Shown here piece after piece: positions 12,692-23,105 of a DNA stretch of 64,000 nucleotides. Each line of letters starts with the position of its first letter. Position 1 is the stretch's first letter. Under the pieces are notes generated by a model. The model was given only the letters and a program-made list of their open reading frames with translations. It made no database searches and was not told the origin of the DNA. Both the position numbers and the translations under genes were made by a program. The stretch is from Triglochin maritima (taxonomy: Eukaryota; Streptophyta; Magnoliopsida; Alismatales; Juncaginaceae), in the NCBI GenBank assembly GCA_963682175.1, contig OY821792.1:30998652-31062651 (forward strand), read 5' to 3'.

Positions 12692-13859
12692 TGATGAGAA
12701 TTTTAATTTATACCGCAAGTGCACGGCGTCAATGAAGACGTGGCAAGTACGGGTCGAACACAAGGAGGGAGAGATTTCGTCATTTTTGTTATTTCGATTG
12801 GGGGAAAGAAGGAGAGAAGAATCAATTGGGTTTTTAGGTTTTTGGATTAAGTAGCTAAACATGCACAAATAAAACTAAAACAAGAAATAAGAGAGAAATC
12901 CGTTGGATGGAGGTTTAGATTTAGGTTTAGATCAGAGAATTACTGAAACTTATTGTAAATCATGTTAATTATGAAGCATTACAAGATAAATGACTTAACA
13001 TAAACTCAAGTAATCAAAATATACTAATCATGAACTTAAAATAATAACATGCAATTCATCTTCTCTAACCCTAAATCCGTCACCTCCACCCTTTGGAAAG
13101 AGTTAGAAACTCATGGAGGGAGGAAGAAGAAGGGATCCTAGAGACATTAAAAGAAAAGAGAAACAAAACAAAATAAAACAGAAATTTATTACTAATGATC
13201 CAAGACCAAAGGTTCAAAGATGTGTTACATTCGTGCTACGAGGCTATTTATAGCCGATACAAGGGATACCAGTATATGAAAGGAAATTACACGTGGCGAC
13301 ACATGACTGGACAAAATTTGGGGACGCGGATCGACAGGGGTGCGGCGGAAACGCCGCAGATTGTAGGTGTTGTGCGGCGGAAACGCCGCACAATCTGGTC
13401 TGATCGGGTCCGGATTTTGGCTGTGCGTTTATGGTATGATTTGATCATCCTTTGCGCGTCTGGATTGATTCTTTCCATTGTCTTGAGCTCCGGATTAATT
13501 CCTTCCATTGTTGGGATTTTATTTTTGACTTTTCTTTTGACTTCTCCAACACAATAACTTGGCCCTTTTATTTTGTAGTCAGGTCCTTGACATTTTGCAC
13601 TTAAGCCCCTGACCTTTTTGTGATTAGCTCCTTGAATGCTTTTGTGCTTGGATGCATTTCCATTTGAAACCCGATAAACTTGAACTTGTCTTTATGATAG
13701 AAATGAATCTTTTGCACGCGTTTTATGCTCGGGATGTGGGTAATTTGCATTCAGGTCCCTGTATTCTGTAAACAAGGTTAAACACATACCTTAGTAGCAT
13801 TTATTGAATTAAAAGCAATCTTCATGAAAGACATATGATGCAATGTATGCAATGCATCA
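12692..13859 (-). repeat. 3' LTR of the Athila-like element
   Basis: 1168 bp, TGATGAGAAT...AATGCATCA on the plus strand. It differs from the other LTR at 12781, 12829, 12855, 13185, 13201, 13370 and 13788. Confidence 0.95.
13341..13393. repeat. Pair of GC-rich hairpins in the LTR
   Basis: TGCGGCG-GAAA-CGCCGCA at 13341-13358 (7-bp stem) and TTGTGCGGCG-GAAA-CGCCGCACAA at 13370-13393 (10-bp stem; two pieces quoted, continuous in the sequence). The pair is repeated at 19461-19512 in the other LTR. On the element's sense strand the loops read TTTC. Confidence 0.85.
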
Positions 13860-13877
13860 AATACCCCCACACCTAGA
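13860..13877 (-). other. Polypurine tract next to the 3' LTR
   Basis: On the minus strand TAGGTGTGGGGGTATT directly precedes the 3' LTR, where the plus-strand primer of an LTR retrotransposon is expected. Confidence 0.7.
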
Positions 13878-14972
13878 TTTTGCTAGTCCCTAGCAAAACA
13901 GAATATAAGAAGGAATGAAAACAGGAAATCCTAACTCACTTTCGTAGGAATCACGGTTGCACTTAGCATGTGCAACAAGCCTTTAAACCTCCAAGTTGCC
14001 TTAGAGGACGAGTTTTGTCTCGTGAGGGTTTTCAGCTGACACACCCACAAAGTCTTAATTCAACATTCCATTAATAGCTCTCAATATTTTTACCTCAACC
14101 TTATACATCTCACTTAGAATTCTTGCATGCTCATTATATAATTCTAACTTATAAAAAGTTTGACTTGGTCTTTATTCCTCCAACATTCACACCACTAACC
14201 CTTCTACACATGTTATCACATAAATTATTTTGCACGCCTCCTCTGGTGGTGAAGTATCAAATGGATCAACCATGGCATGGATCGTTCTTTTAGCTTTGGG
14301 CCTTGAGTATCTTAAAGTATTTTTTTTCTTTTTCCGTGATTCAACATATTTGCTTTTTCTTTTTGACACTTATACCCTTTTTGCATTCGTGTAGCGAGTT
14401 TGGTCGATAATCCCGAGCTGGAAGACTCAAGTTACCAGGTTTTAAGATACCCCTACGGACCAGTGACTCGAAGGCTTGGGCTTTTGTAATCATTTTGCAA
14501 GATGTGCTTTCCTCACTTTATTCTTTTTTTTTACTTTTATTTTCCTCAAGGCTTAATTGCTATTAGAAGTCCACACTTCCCGGTATATTTTCCTCAACCT
14601 CTGCTTTTTATCAACCACTTCAAAGATTTGATTCATCCAATTTAAGTGCATACACGTCTGAAAGGGTAATTAGCTATTTCTTTGGAACTTAGATTTATGT
14701 CATAATTTCTTCAAGCAGAACTATATAATAAGGAACAAAAATTCAATGCAATTTGTACACAGATTTTGGTAGTTCAATCTTAAGTTATGTCATGGAACAT
14801 TGAAATTTTTTATTTTTTTAGAAGAAGAAAACAAACAAATAGATATATACATAGATAAACACCCCCCCCCCCCACACCTAAATCATGCATTGTCCTCAAT
14901 GTATGCATAGATAAAATAAATGCACTTATTACCTGAGTCGGCTTGCGGCAGAGGGGTTGAGTTTGCTCAGAG
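13878..14972 (-). other. Non-coding 3' interior of the retrotransposon
   Basis: About 1.1 kb lies between the protease stop and the polypurine tract. No reverse transcriptase, RNase H or integrase motif is visible. A second purine-rich tract lies at 14862-14880. Confidence 0.75.
14862..14880 (-). repeat. Second, internal polypurine tract-like run
   Basis: Minus strand TAGGTGTG followed by a run of G (C12 on plus, 14862-14873). It repeats the TAGGTGTGGGGG core of the terminal tract about 1 kb away. Confidence 0.7.
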
Positions 14973-17474
14973 TCAACCGTAATCAGAACTGGATTGAATG
15001 ACACCATATTGGTGCATGTATCCAGTTGAATTGTTCCCCATGTTGACTTGAGGAAAAGATTCCACTCTTCTCACTTGAATTGGTTCGCTTATTTGCTCGA
15101 GTGATGGTGGTTGAGTAAATGAATCACTCCCTTTTCCCTTACTTCCTTTTTGCTTATGTGATGATTTATTTGATTCAGAATTCTGATAAATACGTGCTCT
15201 CATCACAACATCACTTGGGTTGCATATTATTTCTGGCTCATTATCAATATGGAAGATATTAAATTCTGCTTTTAAGTTCCCGAAAGATAATTGCATGAGC
15301 CCATTTCGACAGTTTATTAATGCTTCCGAAGTGGCTAAAAAGGGTCTACCTAGAATTACAGGGATTTGTCGATTAGGATTTACAACAGGTTCAGTATCAA
15401 GTATGACAAAATCCACTGGATAAATGAAGTCACCAACCTTAATCAAAACGTCATCTACTATACCTCTCGGTTTCTTAATAGAACAATCAGCGAATTGGAG
15501 GGTTGTCTTAGAGGGTTTCAGTGGACCAAGGTTGAGTTGCTCGTAGACAGAAAATGGGAGTAAGTTAACGCTTGCACCTAGGTCTAGAAGGGCTTTATTG
15601 ATAAACGTATCTCCTATTGAACATGAAATTGTGGGACACCCAGGGTCCTTATATTTTATAGGAGATGTGTTGGAAAGAATAGAGCATATGTTTGCAGTTA
15701 AGAATGCCTTCTTTGGTACATTCGTTTTTCTCTTTTTAGTGCACAAATCTTTCAAGAATTTAGCATAAGCAAGTATTTGTTGAATCATATCTAAGAGTGG
15801 AATATTCACCTTAACTTGCTTAAATACTTCTAAGATTTTCTCCATTTGTGCACTTGAGCTCTTCTTGAGTCTATTGGGAAATGGGGCTTTAGGAACATAG
15901 ACTCGCTCAGGTTCAGGTTGAGCTATGGGTTCAGGTTGTGTAGGTGGGTTGGGCTTTTCGATTTGGACGTCAGGTTCAATGGTCAAGTCATATGTGGTTG
16001 CTTGATGGCTAGATTGATTAGACATTCTAGGGTTTACCACATTGTTATCAACTTGTCGTCCGGACCGTAATGACACTACTGCATTGATTTGTTGGAACGA
16101 TCCTTCCTCGTTAACCATTTGAACCGGTCTGGGGTTGTTATTTCCTGAGGGTGGTTGATAAGATTGATATTGATTATTAGTTCTTGGGTTCACCTCAGGT
16201 TGACTTGGAAATTGACCCTCTTCTCTTTCACCTACTATTTGCGCTAATTGGCTGACTTGTGTCTCTAGCCTTTGGAATGATTGGTTGGTTGTTTGTATAA
16301 AAGTTTTCATTAAATTTTCCAAGTTTGTCAACCTAACTTCATGATTTCCATTGTTATCACCCCCAGATGATGTATTATTTTGGTTATATGGGTTTGGTTG
16401 TTGTCTAGGAGGTTGACCTTGTTGGTTCCACGAAAAATTGGGATGATTACGCCAACCCGGGTTGTAGGTTGATGCATAAGGATCATTTCTAGAATGGTTA
16501 AACGTGGCATTAACATGTTCCAAGTCTACACAGTCCTCCATTAAATGACCAGTCTGACCACATCTAGAGCAAGGGGTAGAGGATGCTTGTCGGGTTTGGT
16601 TTTGCAGCTCTAAACTTTCCATTTTGCGCATAAGGGTGGCTAGTTTTGCCTCAGCCGCTATGTTGGCATCTATAGCTAAGACACCTGGTCAGGGTTGACT
16701 TGCTATTCTAGATCCAATACTCGGGTTGATGGGTGTTCTAGCATTGTCCCATTGCATACTGTTTTCAGCTAAATCCTCAAGAAAAGTCCAGGCATCATTT
16801 TCATTTTTCGACATGAAATTCCCTTGGCTCACAGATTCTAGCATAACTCTAGATGTGGGTGTCAATCCCTCATAAATAATTTGGCATAATTGCCATTTTG
16901 GAATTCCGTGATGAGGGCATTGGGTCAAGACACTTTTAAATCTTTCAAGATAGGAATAGAACGGCTCGCTCTCAGACTGAACGAATGCAACAATTTCATT
17001 CCTAATCTTCATAGTCTTATGGTTGGGGAAATATTTTTTTAGAAACACTTGAACAAACTCATCCCAACTCCTAATAGATTTTTCGGCTAGACTATATAGC
17101 CATTTCTTAGCGTCGTCCTTCAGTGCTAGAGGCACGAATTTCAGACGCACTGCCTCCTCAGGGATATGCTGGTATTGCATAAGAGAGCAGATTTTCTCAA
17201 ATTCTCTAAGGAAGAGATATGGATCTTCCCTAGAGGTGAACTTAGGCAGCATACTCATGTATTGTGCCTTAAGTTCGAAATCGCGACCCGATATGGTGGG
17301 CATGACGATGCACGATGGCTGAGCAGCCATCGTTGGGTAGCACCGATCCCTCAGAGTCATAGGCGGGTTCACAACATTCTCACCCATTAGATCTGGGTGA
17401 GGTGGTGCAACAGATGGATTGGGGTTAAGCTCTAGACTGGAATCTAGATGAACTCGTGAGAGTCGATTACTCAA
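14973..17474 (-). pseudogene. Gag-protease of the Athila-like element, one in-frame stop
   Basis: A single frame of 834 codons from 17474 to 14973 is interrupted only by TGA at 16691-16689; both sides are in the same phase. Residues about 60-250 are the gag domain (FTSREDPYLFLREFEKIC, KWLYSLAEKSIRSWDEF, VFLKKYFPNHKT). Just after the stop comes a CCHC zinc knuckle CSRCGQTGHLMEDC, then a Gln/Asn/Pro-rich linker. Next is a retroviral-type aspartic protease with LDLGASVNLLP as active-site motif and VILGRPFLATSEALI as flap/second motif. The protein ends about 120 residues later without polymerase. DLGAS in place of DSGAS is usual in Athila-type proteases. The stop may be a mutation or be read through. 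Confidence 0.88.
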
Positions 17475-18787
17475 GTCCCGAATCCAAATCTGAGTGCACC
17501 GAGTTGAATCAATTTTTGAATTTGAGTTTGAAATTTAAATTTCAAATTCAATTTCAAAAATCAATTACCTTCTTCTTCTTCTTTTTTTTATTTTTAATTT
17601 TTTTTTTTTATGAAAATGGAAACAAACAATAGAAAGGTAAAGATGAGAAGGGAAAGAAGACTCAGACGAGAAGGGAAACTTAACACTAAAGGATAAAAAT
17701 TAGGGTTGGTTAGAAATTTCTTGAACAAGCACGGTTAAAACAATCCTATACCTAGTGTCACTTAAATCTAGACGACTCCTAACTGGTTGAGTCGAATTGA
17801 TTTGCTTGATTCACCTCCCTCACCAATCAAACCAAGTTGGCCAGTCAGTGTATAGCTAGTGGGGGCGCTTCTGACAGAGTCAGTGCCAATTAGACAACCA
17901 CGTCGCTTGGAAGACTTTCGTCAACACAAAAACACTTTCTAGACAACAAATTGAATTCAATTAGCTTCAGGTCATAGCAAGTCAAACCAATCTCCTCCTT
18001 AATTGAGTCCGAGTCCTTAGGGGCCAATGTCTAATTGATTTTAAATTTAGGCTTAGGTGACACTTTAGGATTGTGGTTTGTGGGCCACGGGAGGGTGATG
18101 AAATCCCCACCGTATATTTGCCTACGGAGTTGCCCTTAAAGTAGTTTAACTTAGATCTAGCAAAGATAGTCAAACAATGATCTTTTTAATGGGGGCAATT
18201 TCAAGGTTGTATGCAAACTAAAGTATATGCTTAAATGCAATCGTTAAAACAGCGATATGTACCTTGCCTCCAGCACTCTTCAACAATAAAAAATAATTTG
18301 CAAGAATTTAGCAAGAATAATGCAAGAAAACATTATATGATGCATGCACTAAGGTCTTTCTAATTTTGCCAATTTTAGGTCCGAGTTGAATTATTACCAA
18401 TTATGGAATTGTAAACCCTAACACATGCAATTCTACGAAAGGAAACTTTTCAACAATTCAGATTTTACGAGAAAGGCAAGAAAAGTTACCTCCGCAATGC
18501 TCAGTCGGGTTCGCCGCCCGCTCTCGGAGATTCCAGTAGCTTAATGCGACAACCCAGTGATGCCGACGATGCCCCAGAAATTTGAAGACCAGAACCCACA
18601 CTGGTGCGGCGATTCCGCCGCAAGCCACCTTGTAGATGGGGCGATTCCGCGGCCTAAGTGTCTCAGAACGCTCCCGGATTTCGCCGCGCGCTCTGTTGTC
18701 TCCTGCTACACAAATTCAAATACTTAGATCGCGCACAAGGTAGACAGGAAAAAATCAAAAACACAAAAACACAAAATCTGCGTCGCT
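17475..18787 (-). other. Untranslated leader of the retrotransposon
   Basis: 1.3 kb between primer site and gag. No supported ORF. It contains a hairpin TGCGGCG-ATTC-CGCCGCA at 18605-18622, like those in the LTR. Confidence 0.7.
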
Positions 18788-18805
18788 TCCCCGGCAACGG
18801 CGCCA
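18788..18805 (-). other. Primer-binding site, tRNA-Asp
   Basis: Plus strand TCCCCGGCAACGGCGCCA equals the 3' end of plant tRNA-Asp including CCA, so the minus-strand transcript can pair with that tRNA. It lies 6 nt from the 5' LTR. Confidence 0.9.
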
Positions 18806-18811
18806 AAAACT

Positions 18812-19979
18812 TGATGAGAATTTTAATTTATACCGCAAGTGCACGGCGTCAATGAAGACGTGGCAAGTACGGGTCGAACACAAGGAGGGAGAGATTTCGT
18901 TATTTTTGTTATTTCGATTGGGGGAAAGAAGGAGAGAAGAATCAATTGAGTTTTTAGGTTTTTGGATTAAGTAGTTAAACATGCACAAATAAAACTAAAA
19001 CAAGAAATAAGAGAGAAATCCGTTGGATGGAGGTTTAGATTTAGGTTTAGATCAGAGAATTACTGAAACTTATTGTAAATCATGTTAATTATGAAGCATT
19101 ACAAGATAAATGACTTAACATAAACTCAAGTAATCAAAATATACTAATCATGAACTTAAAATAATAACATGCAATTCATCTTCTCTAACCCTAAATCCGT
19201 CACCTCCACCCTTTGGAAAGAGTTAGAAACTCATGGAGGGAGGAAGAAGAAGGGATCCTAGAGACATTAAAAGAAAAGAGAAACAAAACAAAATAAAACA
19301 GAAAGTTATTACTAATGATCAAAGACCAAAGGTTCAAAGATGTGTTACATTCGTGCTACGAGGCTATTTATAGCCGATACAAGGGATACCAGTATATGAA
19401 AGGAAATTACACGTGGCGACACATGACTGGACAAAATTTGGGGACGCGGATCGACAGGGGTGCGGCGGAAACGCCGCAGATTGTAGGTGCTGTGCGGCGG
19501 AAACGCCGCACAATCTGGTCTGATCGGGTCCGGATTTTGGCTGTGCGTTTATGGTATGATTTGATCATCCTTTGCGCGTCTGGATTGATTCTTTCCATTG
19601 TCTTGAGCTCCGGATTAATTCCTTCCATTGTTGGGATTTTATTTTTGACTTTTCTTTTGACTTCTCCAACACAATAACTTGGCCCTTTTATTTTGTAGTC
19701 AGGTCCTTGACATTTTGCACTTAAGCCCCTGACCTTTTTGTGATTAGCTCCTTGAATGCTTTTGTGCTTGGATGCATTTCCATTTGAAACCCGATAAACT
19801 TGAACTTGTCTTTATGATAGAAATGAATCTTTTGCACGCGTTTTATGCTCGGGATGTGGGTAATTTGCATTCAGGTCCCTGTATTCTGTAAACAAGGCTA
19901 AACACATACCTTAGTAGCATTTATTGAATTAAAAGCAATCTTCATGAAAGACATATGATGCAATGTATGCAATGCATCA
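18812..19979 (-). repeat. 5' LTR of the Athila-like element
   Basis: 1168 bp, same ends as 12692-13859, seven substitutions and no indels by eye. Followed by TSD TTCGA. Confidence 0.95.
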
Positions 19980-21981
19980 TTCGACTGATTGGGGTGTAAC
20001 TGTTCGTATAAAATACGAGAGGCACTACGAATTACTGCAGGATCGCTCTGCGAGATCTCATCCACTAGCTTCCGAAAATGCTCGGTGTCTTGTGCTGACT
20101 GATCAACAAACTCTGACATCTGGACTCCTTCTCCGATAACAAGTGTTTTCCAGAATGGATGAATCTGCTCTAAATAAATTCCATCACCTGACGCGAAACA
20201 CTCGTACATGGTACAGGCACAAGGAATCCCATGTGTTGTCAGGAAAGCACACCCACAACGATATTCAATTTCATCACTTAAGTCCTGCATTCTCTTCAAC
20301 TCCCGAGTCATTAACGACAAGCAGTGATGCGAAACTCGGCCATTTATATGCTGAAACAGAGGACCTATGTAATGTGCCAAATTTCGACGTCTCGAATCTT
20401 CAAGAAAGTTCCGAATATTCGTCAGCTGCATTTCAATAGACGAGTTCACGCGGTCGAAAAGAGTGTCGAGAGCGGCAGTCGATGTAGTGATCCACTCTTT
20501 CAGAGCCAAATGTGCACTTTCCACCATGCAGTTCGTAGTGTTGCCGAAATGAAGAACTTGATTCGTCCAATTCAACACGAATTTTTCCTTATGCACCAAC
20601 CACGTGTCTTCCACATACTTCGTCAGCACTGGCCAGGAACTGTAAGAATCCTTCAGATTACGGACTGCTCTATCATAATCCGTCTGTGAATCAGAAAGCA
20701 TGACTCTCCTCCATCTTCCACGTCTAAAACTCTCTGCAAGCTGCTTCTCCTTGCCGAATACGTGGTATGCGTAGTTGTACACGTCTTTGTTGATATGCCA
20801 GGTGCATAGTAAATGAGCTGACTCAGGAAAAACCTCTGCCACTGGTCGCATCAGACCCATCTCCCGGTCCGTAATTATTGCTGTCGGGCTAACATTATCC
20901 AATAATAGATCTCGCAACCTCTCCAACACCCACCGGTAACTAGATTCGGTCTCATCCTGCAAAATCGCATATCCGACGAGGAAATTCATATTTGTTGGAG
21001 TAACCCCAACCATCTCAAACAAAGGCATCTTGTACTTGTTCGTCTTATACGTCGAATCCATATAGATCACGAATGGGTATGTACGCAACAACTGAACTGA
21101 AGTCGGATGTGCCAAAAATGCGTGAGTCAAGACATTATTTTCTTCATCTGCCACAATCCAATGCAAATACTTATGCTGCACTGCCTCTCTGAGAAACTGC
21201 TGCGCGGGATTCCTGTCTTCAGATTTCGTCCTCCTCATGTACTCTCTGAAGTTGTAAATGTGCCTTTGATTAGGATTATCGTCCGGAAATTTCTTCTTAC
21301 CGCCAACAAAATGTTACGGGGCCTTGCTTGTGCCTCTGTCATATCCCGAACAATTTGCTTTGCCCTAGCACTAAGTCCGCTGACCTGTCGGTGACCCTCT
21401 GAATAAACTGCCAATGGGTGGTTGTGCTGCCCAAACATGCTACTAGAAACAATAACCCATCCATCACGATCTCGTCGCTCCACCACTTTTACCAAAAACC
21501 GACAACCGCAACCTTTTCTTTTCGTATTCTTTCGCAGTGCAATACTCGTATCACGAGAACTCATCTCACGTCTGCGATCACATCTGAGGTAACAATCCAT
21601 CCGGTTATCTGCTTTCGGTTTGTATGATGATATAACAAAAAAAAATCTGGCTCCTATTGCAACTTGTTTCGCCCATTTACAACCTTCCTCGATTGTTGTA
21701 AATATTTCTTTACTGTCAAAAAGCTCACTGTAATCTACTCCATCACCACCGAAATCTTGAAACGGAACCTGAAAAATTTGAATTTAACAAAAAATTTAAA
21801 AAAAAAACGGGCGTCTGGCTAAACCGCCTCCACCAAGGTGGAGGCGTCTGCCTAACACGCCTCCACATAGGTGGAGGCGGTTTAGACAGACGCCTCCACC
21901 TTTGTGCAGGCGTAGACGCCCGAGTCGTGAAAAAAATTCCGCCCCAGTTACCTCGCCGGATTCAGGTGCTTCGCCAAACAT
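19980..21981 (-). pseudogene. FAR1/MULE transposase, N-terminal and catalytic part
   Basis: Exon 1, 21981-21952, encodes MFGEAPESGE. After a GT-AG intron, exon 2 starts at 21768. It opens with VPFQDFGGDGVDYSELF and a FAR1-type WRKY-GCM1 zinc domain (CYLRCDR, GCGCRFLVKVVERRD, FGQHNHPLA). Then come the MULE transposase core: FVIYMDSTYKTNKYKMPLFE (first Asp), AIITDREMGLMRPVAEVFP (second Asp), LLCTWHINKDV and NCMVESAHLALKEWI (Glu). A SWIM-like finger CGCAFLTTHGIPCACTM follows, with Cys where the usual last His stands. A 1-nt loss near 21287 shifts the frame between the FAR1 domain and the core. The frame is then open to the insertion point, where the LTR element interrupts it. Across one copy of TTCGA the two halves are in phase. 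Confidence 0.9.
21808..21922. repeat. GC-rich hairpin cluster, right first intron
   Basis: Inverted repeats of CGCCTCCACC/GGTGGAGGCG, AAACCGCCTCC/GGAGGCGGTTT and CGGGCGTCT/AGACGCCCG. They lie in the first intron of the transposase gene and mirror the cluster at 9019-9110. Confidence 0.8.
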
Positions 21982-22074
21982 TTTCGTGGTGTTGGTACTA
22001 GGAATGTGAGTAAAACTGAGTCAAACACCTTATTTAAAGACACGGGACGAAATCGGTATTAATTGATTTGTTAA

Positions 22075-22135
22075 GGGCAAAAAGATCATTTTTGGGGCGA
22101 TTTAAGTAATTTTCCGACGACGAATAGTAGTTCCT
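22075..22135 (-). repeat. MULE right terminal inverted repeat
   Basis: Inverted match of 8771-8831, followed by the target duplication AATTTTTA at 22136-22143. Confidence 0.85.
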
Positions 22136-22299
22136 AATTTTTATCGTATCACTATCTATGCAAAATTATTACGCTTGCGTTGACCAAACAAGTACATCGA
22201 TCCTTGGGTCTTTCCAAACAAATAGAAAAGTTATCGTCCTATCTGACAAAAATATCATGATTTTGATAAACTCGAAGGGCTTTGACGCAATAATGTTCC

Positions 22300-23093
22300 C
22301 AATTTCGGGGCTGCTCGGCTCCTCCCCTCCTCGTCTGTAATAACAGGCCAGGAGCGTTCCCCACCACTGGGTGACTCTTTCGCCTCAGATCTCACGCTAC
22401 TCCACCAAACCCAAACCCTAGATCGGATCCCCAACTTCCAGGTAAACCCCCTCTCGATCTCCAAAACCACCTCCTCCGCCATCATCGAGGTCGATTCGCG
22501 CCTCGGACGCATGGATTCGAGCCCTATTCGCGTTGATTTGGAAGTGAAATGTCTGAATTTAGTTAATTGGAAGGGTTTATGTTGAGTTTGATAGATCGGC
22601 GGTTGTTTTAGGTTCCATCTGCTGTTTCGTGTTTGACCGGAAACAACGCTAATTCGAAATTTTGAAGGATTTCTCTGTGTTTTGTGTTTTCTTAGTGGTG
22701 TGAAGTTGCTGTGGAGTGCCATTGTTTAGCTAATTTCAGTTTCCAGTACTGTTGACTGTTACATTGTTTAGTTCGAAGTAGATCGGTCATTTTGTTTTTT
22801 TAATCTCTGTCAGTTTTTTTAATCATTTGTTTTGAAGGAGCAGTGCAGTACGATGTTTAAATCTCTAAATTATGATTTATCTTGCTCTTTTTGGTTTAAG
22901 GAGTCGTAATTGGGAATTGACCGATGTTGACATATAATGATGATTTAAGTACATCTGCAAAATTGGTGCTTTGGTTTGATTTTTACACTGTTGAATTTAG
23001 ATCAAAGCTTAATCCGATCAACAGAGAGTTCGTGTGTGCTTGGTGTGCATGAGAGTGATGTTTGTGTTTTTGACTTTTACTTGTTAAAGGCAG
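22300..23093 (+). other. FAM91: 5' untranslated exon and first intron of FAM91
   Basis: A C-rich leader of about 22300-22440 ends at a donor (CTTCCAG|GTAAAC) and is joined to the acceptor CAG at 23091-23093, 12 nt before the ATG. The transcription start is not determined. The MULE end lies only about 0.2 kb upstream. Confidence 0.55.
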
Positions 23094-23105
23094 GTGGTTG
23101 GCAAG

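Larger units (their letters stand above)
12692..19979 (-). mobile_element. Athila-like LTR retrotransposon, gag-protease only
   Basis: Two 1168-bp LTRs with TG...CA ends are flanked by the exact target duplication TTCGA (12687-12691 and 19980-19984). The 4952-bp interior has a primer site complementary to tRNA-Asp, a gag-protease frame and a purine tract, all in minus orientation. There is no reverse transcriptase, RNase H or integrase, so it must have moved with enzymes from a relative. The tRNA-Asp primer, the gag type and the DLGAS protease motif point to the Athila branch of Ty3/gypsy. Seven differences between the LTRs (by eye, 0.6 %) indicate a young insertion. Confidence 0.92.
8771..22135. 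mobile_element. Mutator-like element (MULE) carrying PMD and transposase-OTU genes
   Basis: Inverted ends at 8771-8831 and 22075-22135 share the blocks CTATTCGTCG, TACTTAAATCGCCC and TTTTGCCC. They are flanked by the direct repeat AATTTTTA at 8763-8770 and 22136-22143 (8 bp, with a ninth base differing C/T). The element encodes a FAR1/MULE transposase, which fixes the superfamily. It holds two convergent genes starting about 150 bp inside each end. Without the nested retrotransposon and one target copy it is about 6.07 kb. The transposase is broken, so the copy is not autonomous. PMD genes and MULEs are known to travel together in plants; the PMD + OTU combination on one element is read directly here. 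Confidence 0.9.

Noticed and set aside
12395..12868. 157-codon minus ORF spanning the LTR boundary
   Set aside because: Its start lies in the LTR and its end in the transposase gene. It is a chance fusion created by the insertion; only the part below 12691 is real coding sequence.
13195..13557. 120-codon ORF repeated at 19315-19677
   Set aside because: It lies within both LTRs, antisense to the element, and has no recognisable domain.
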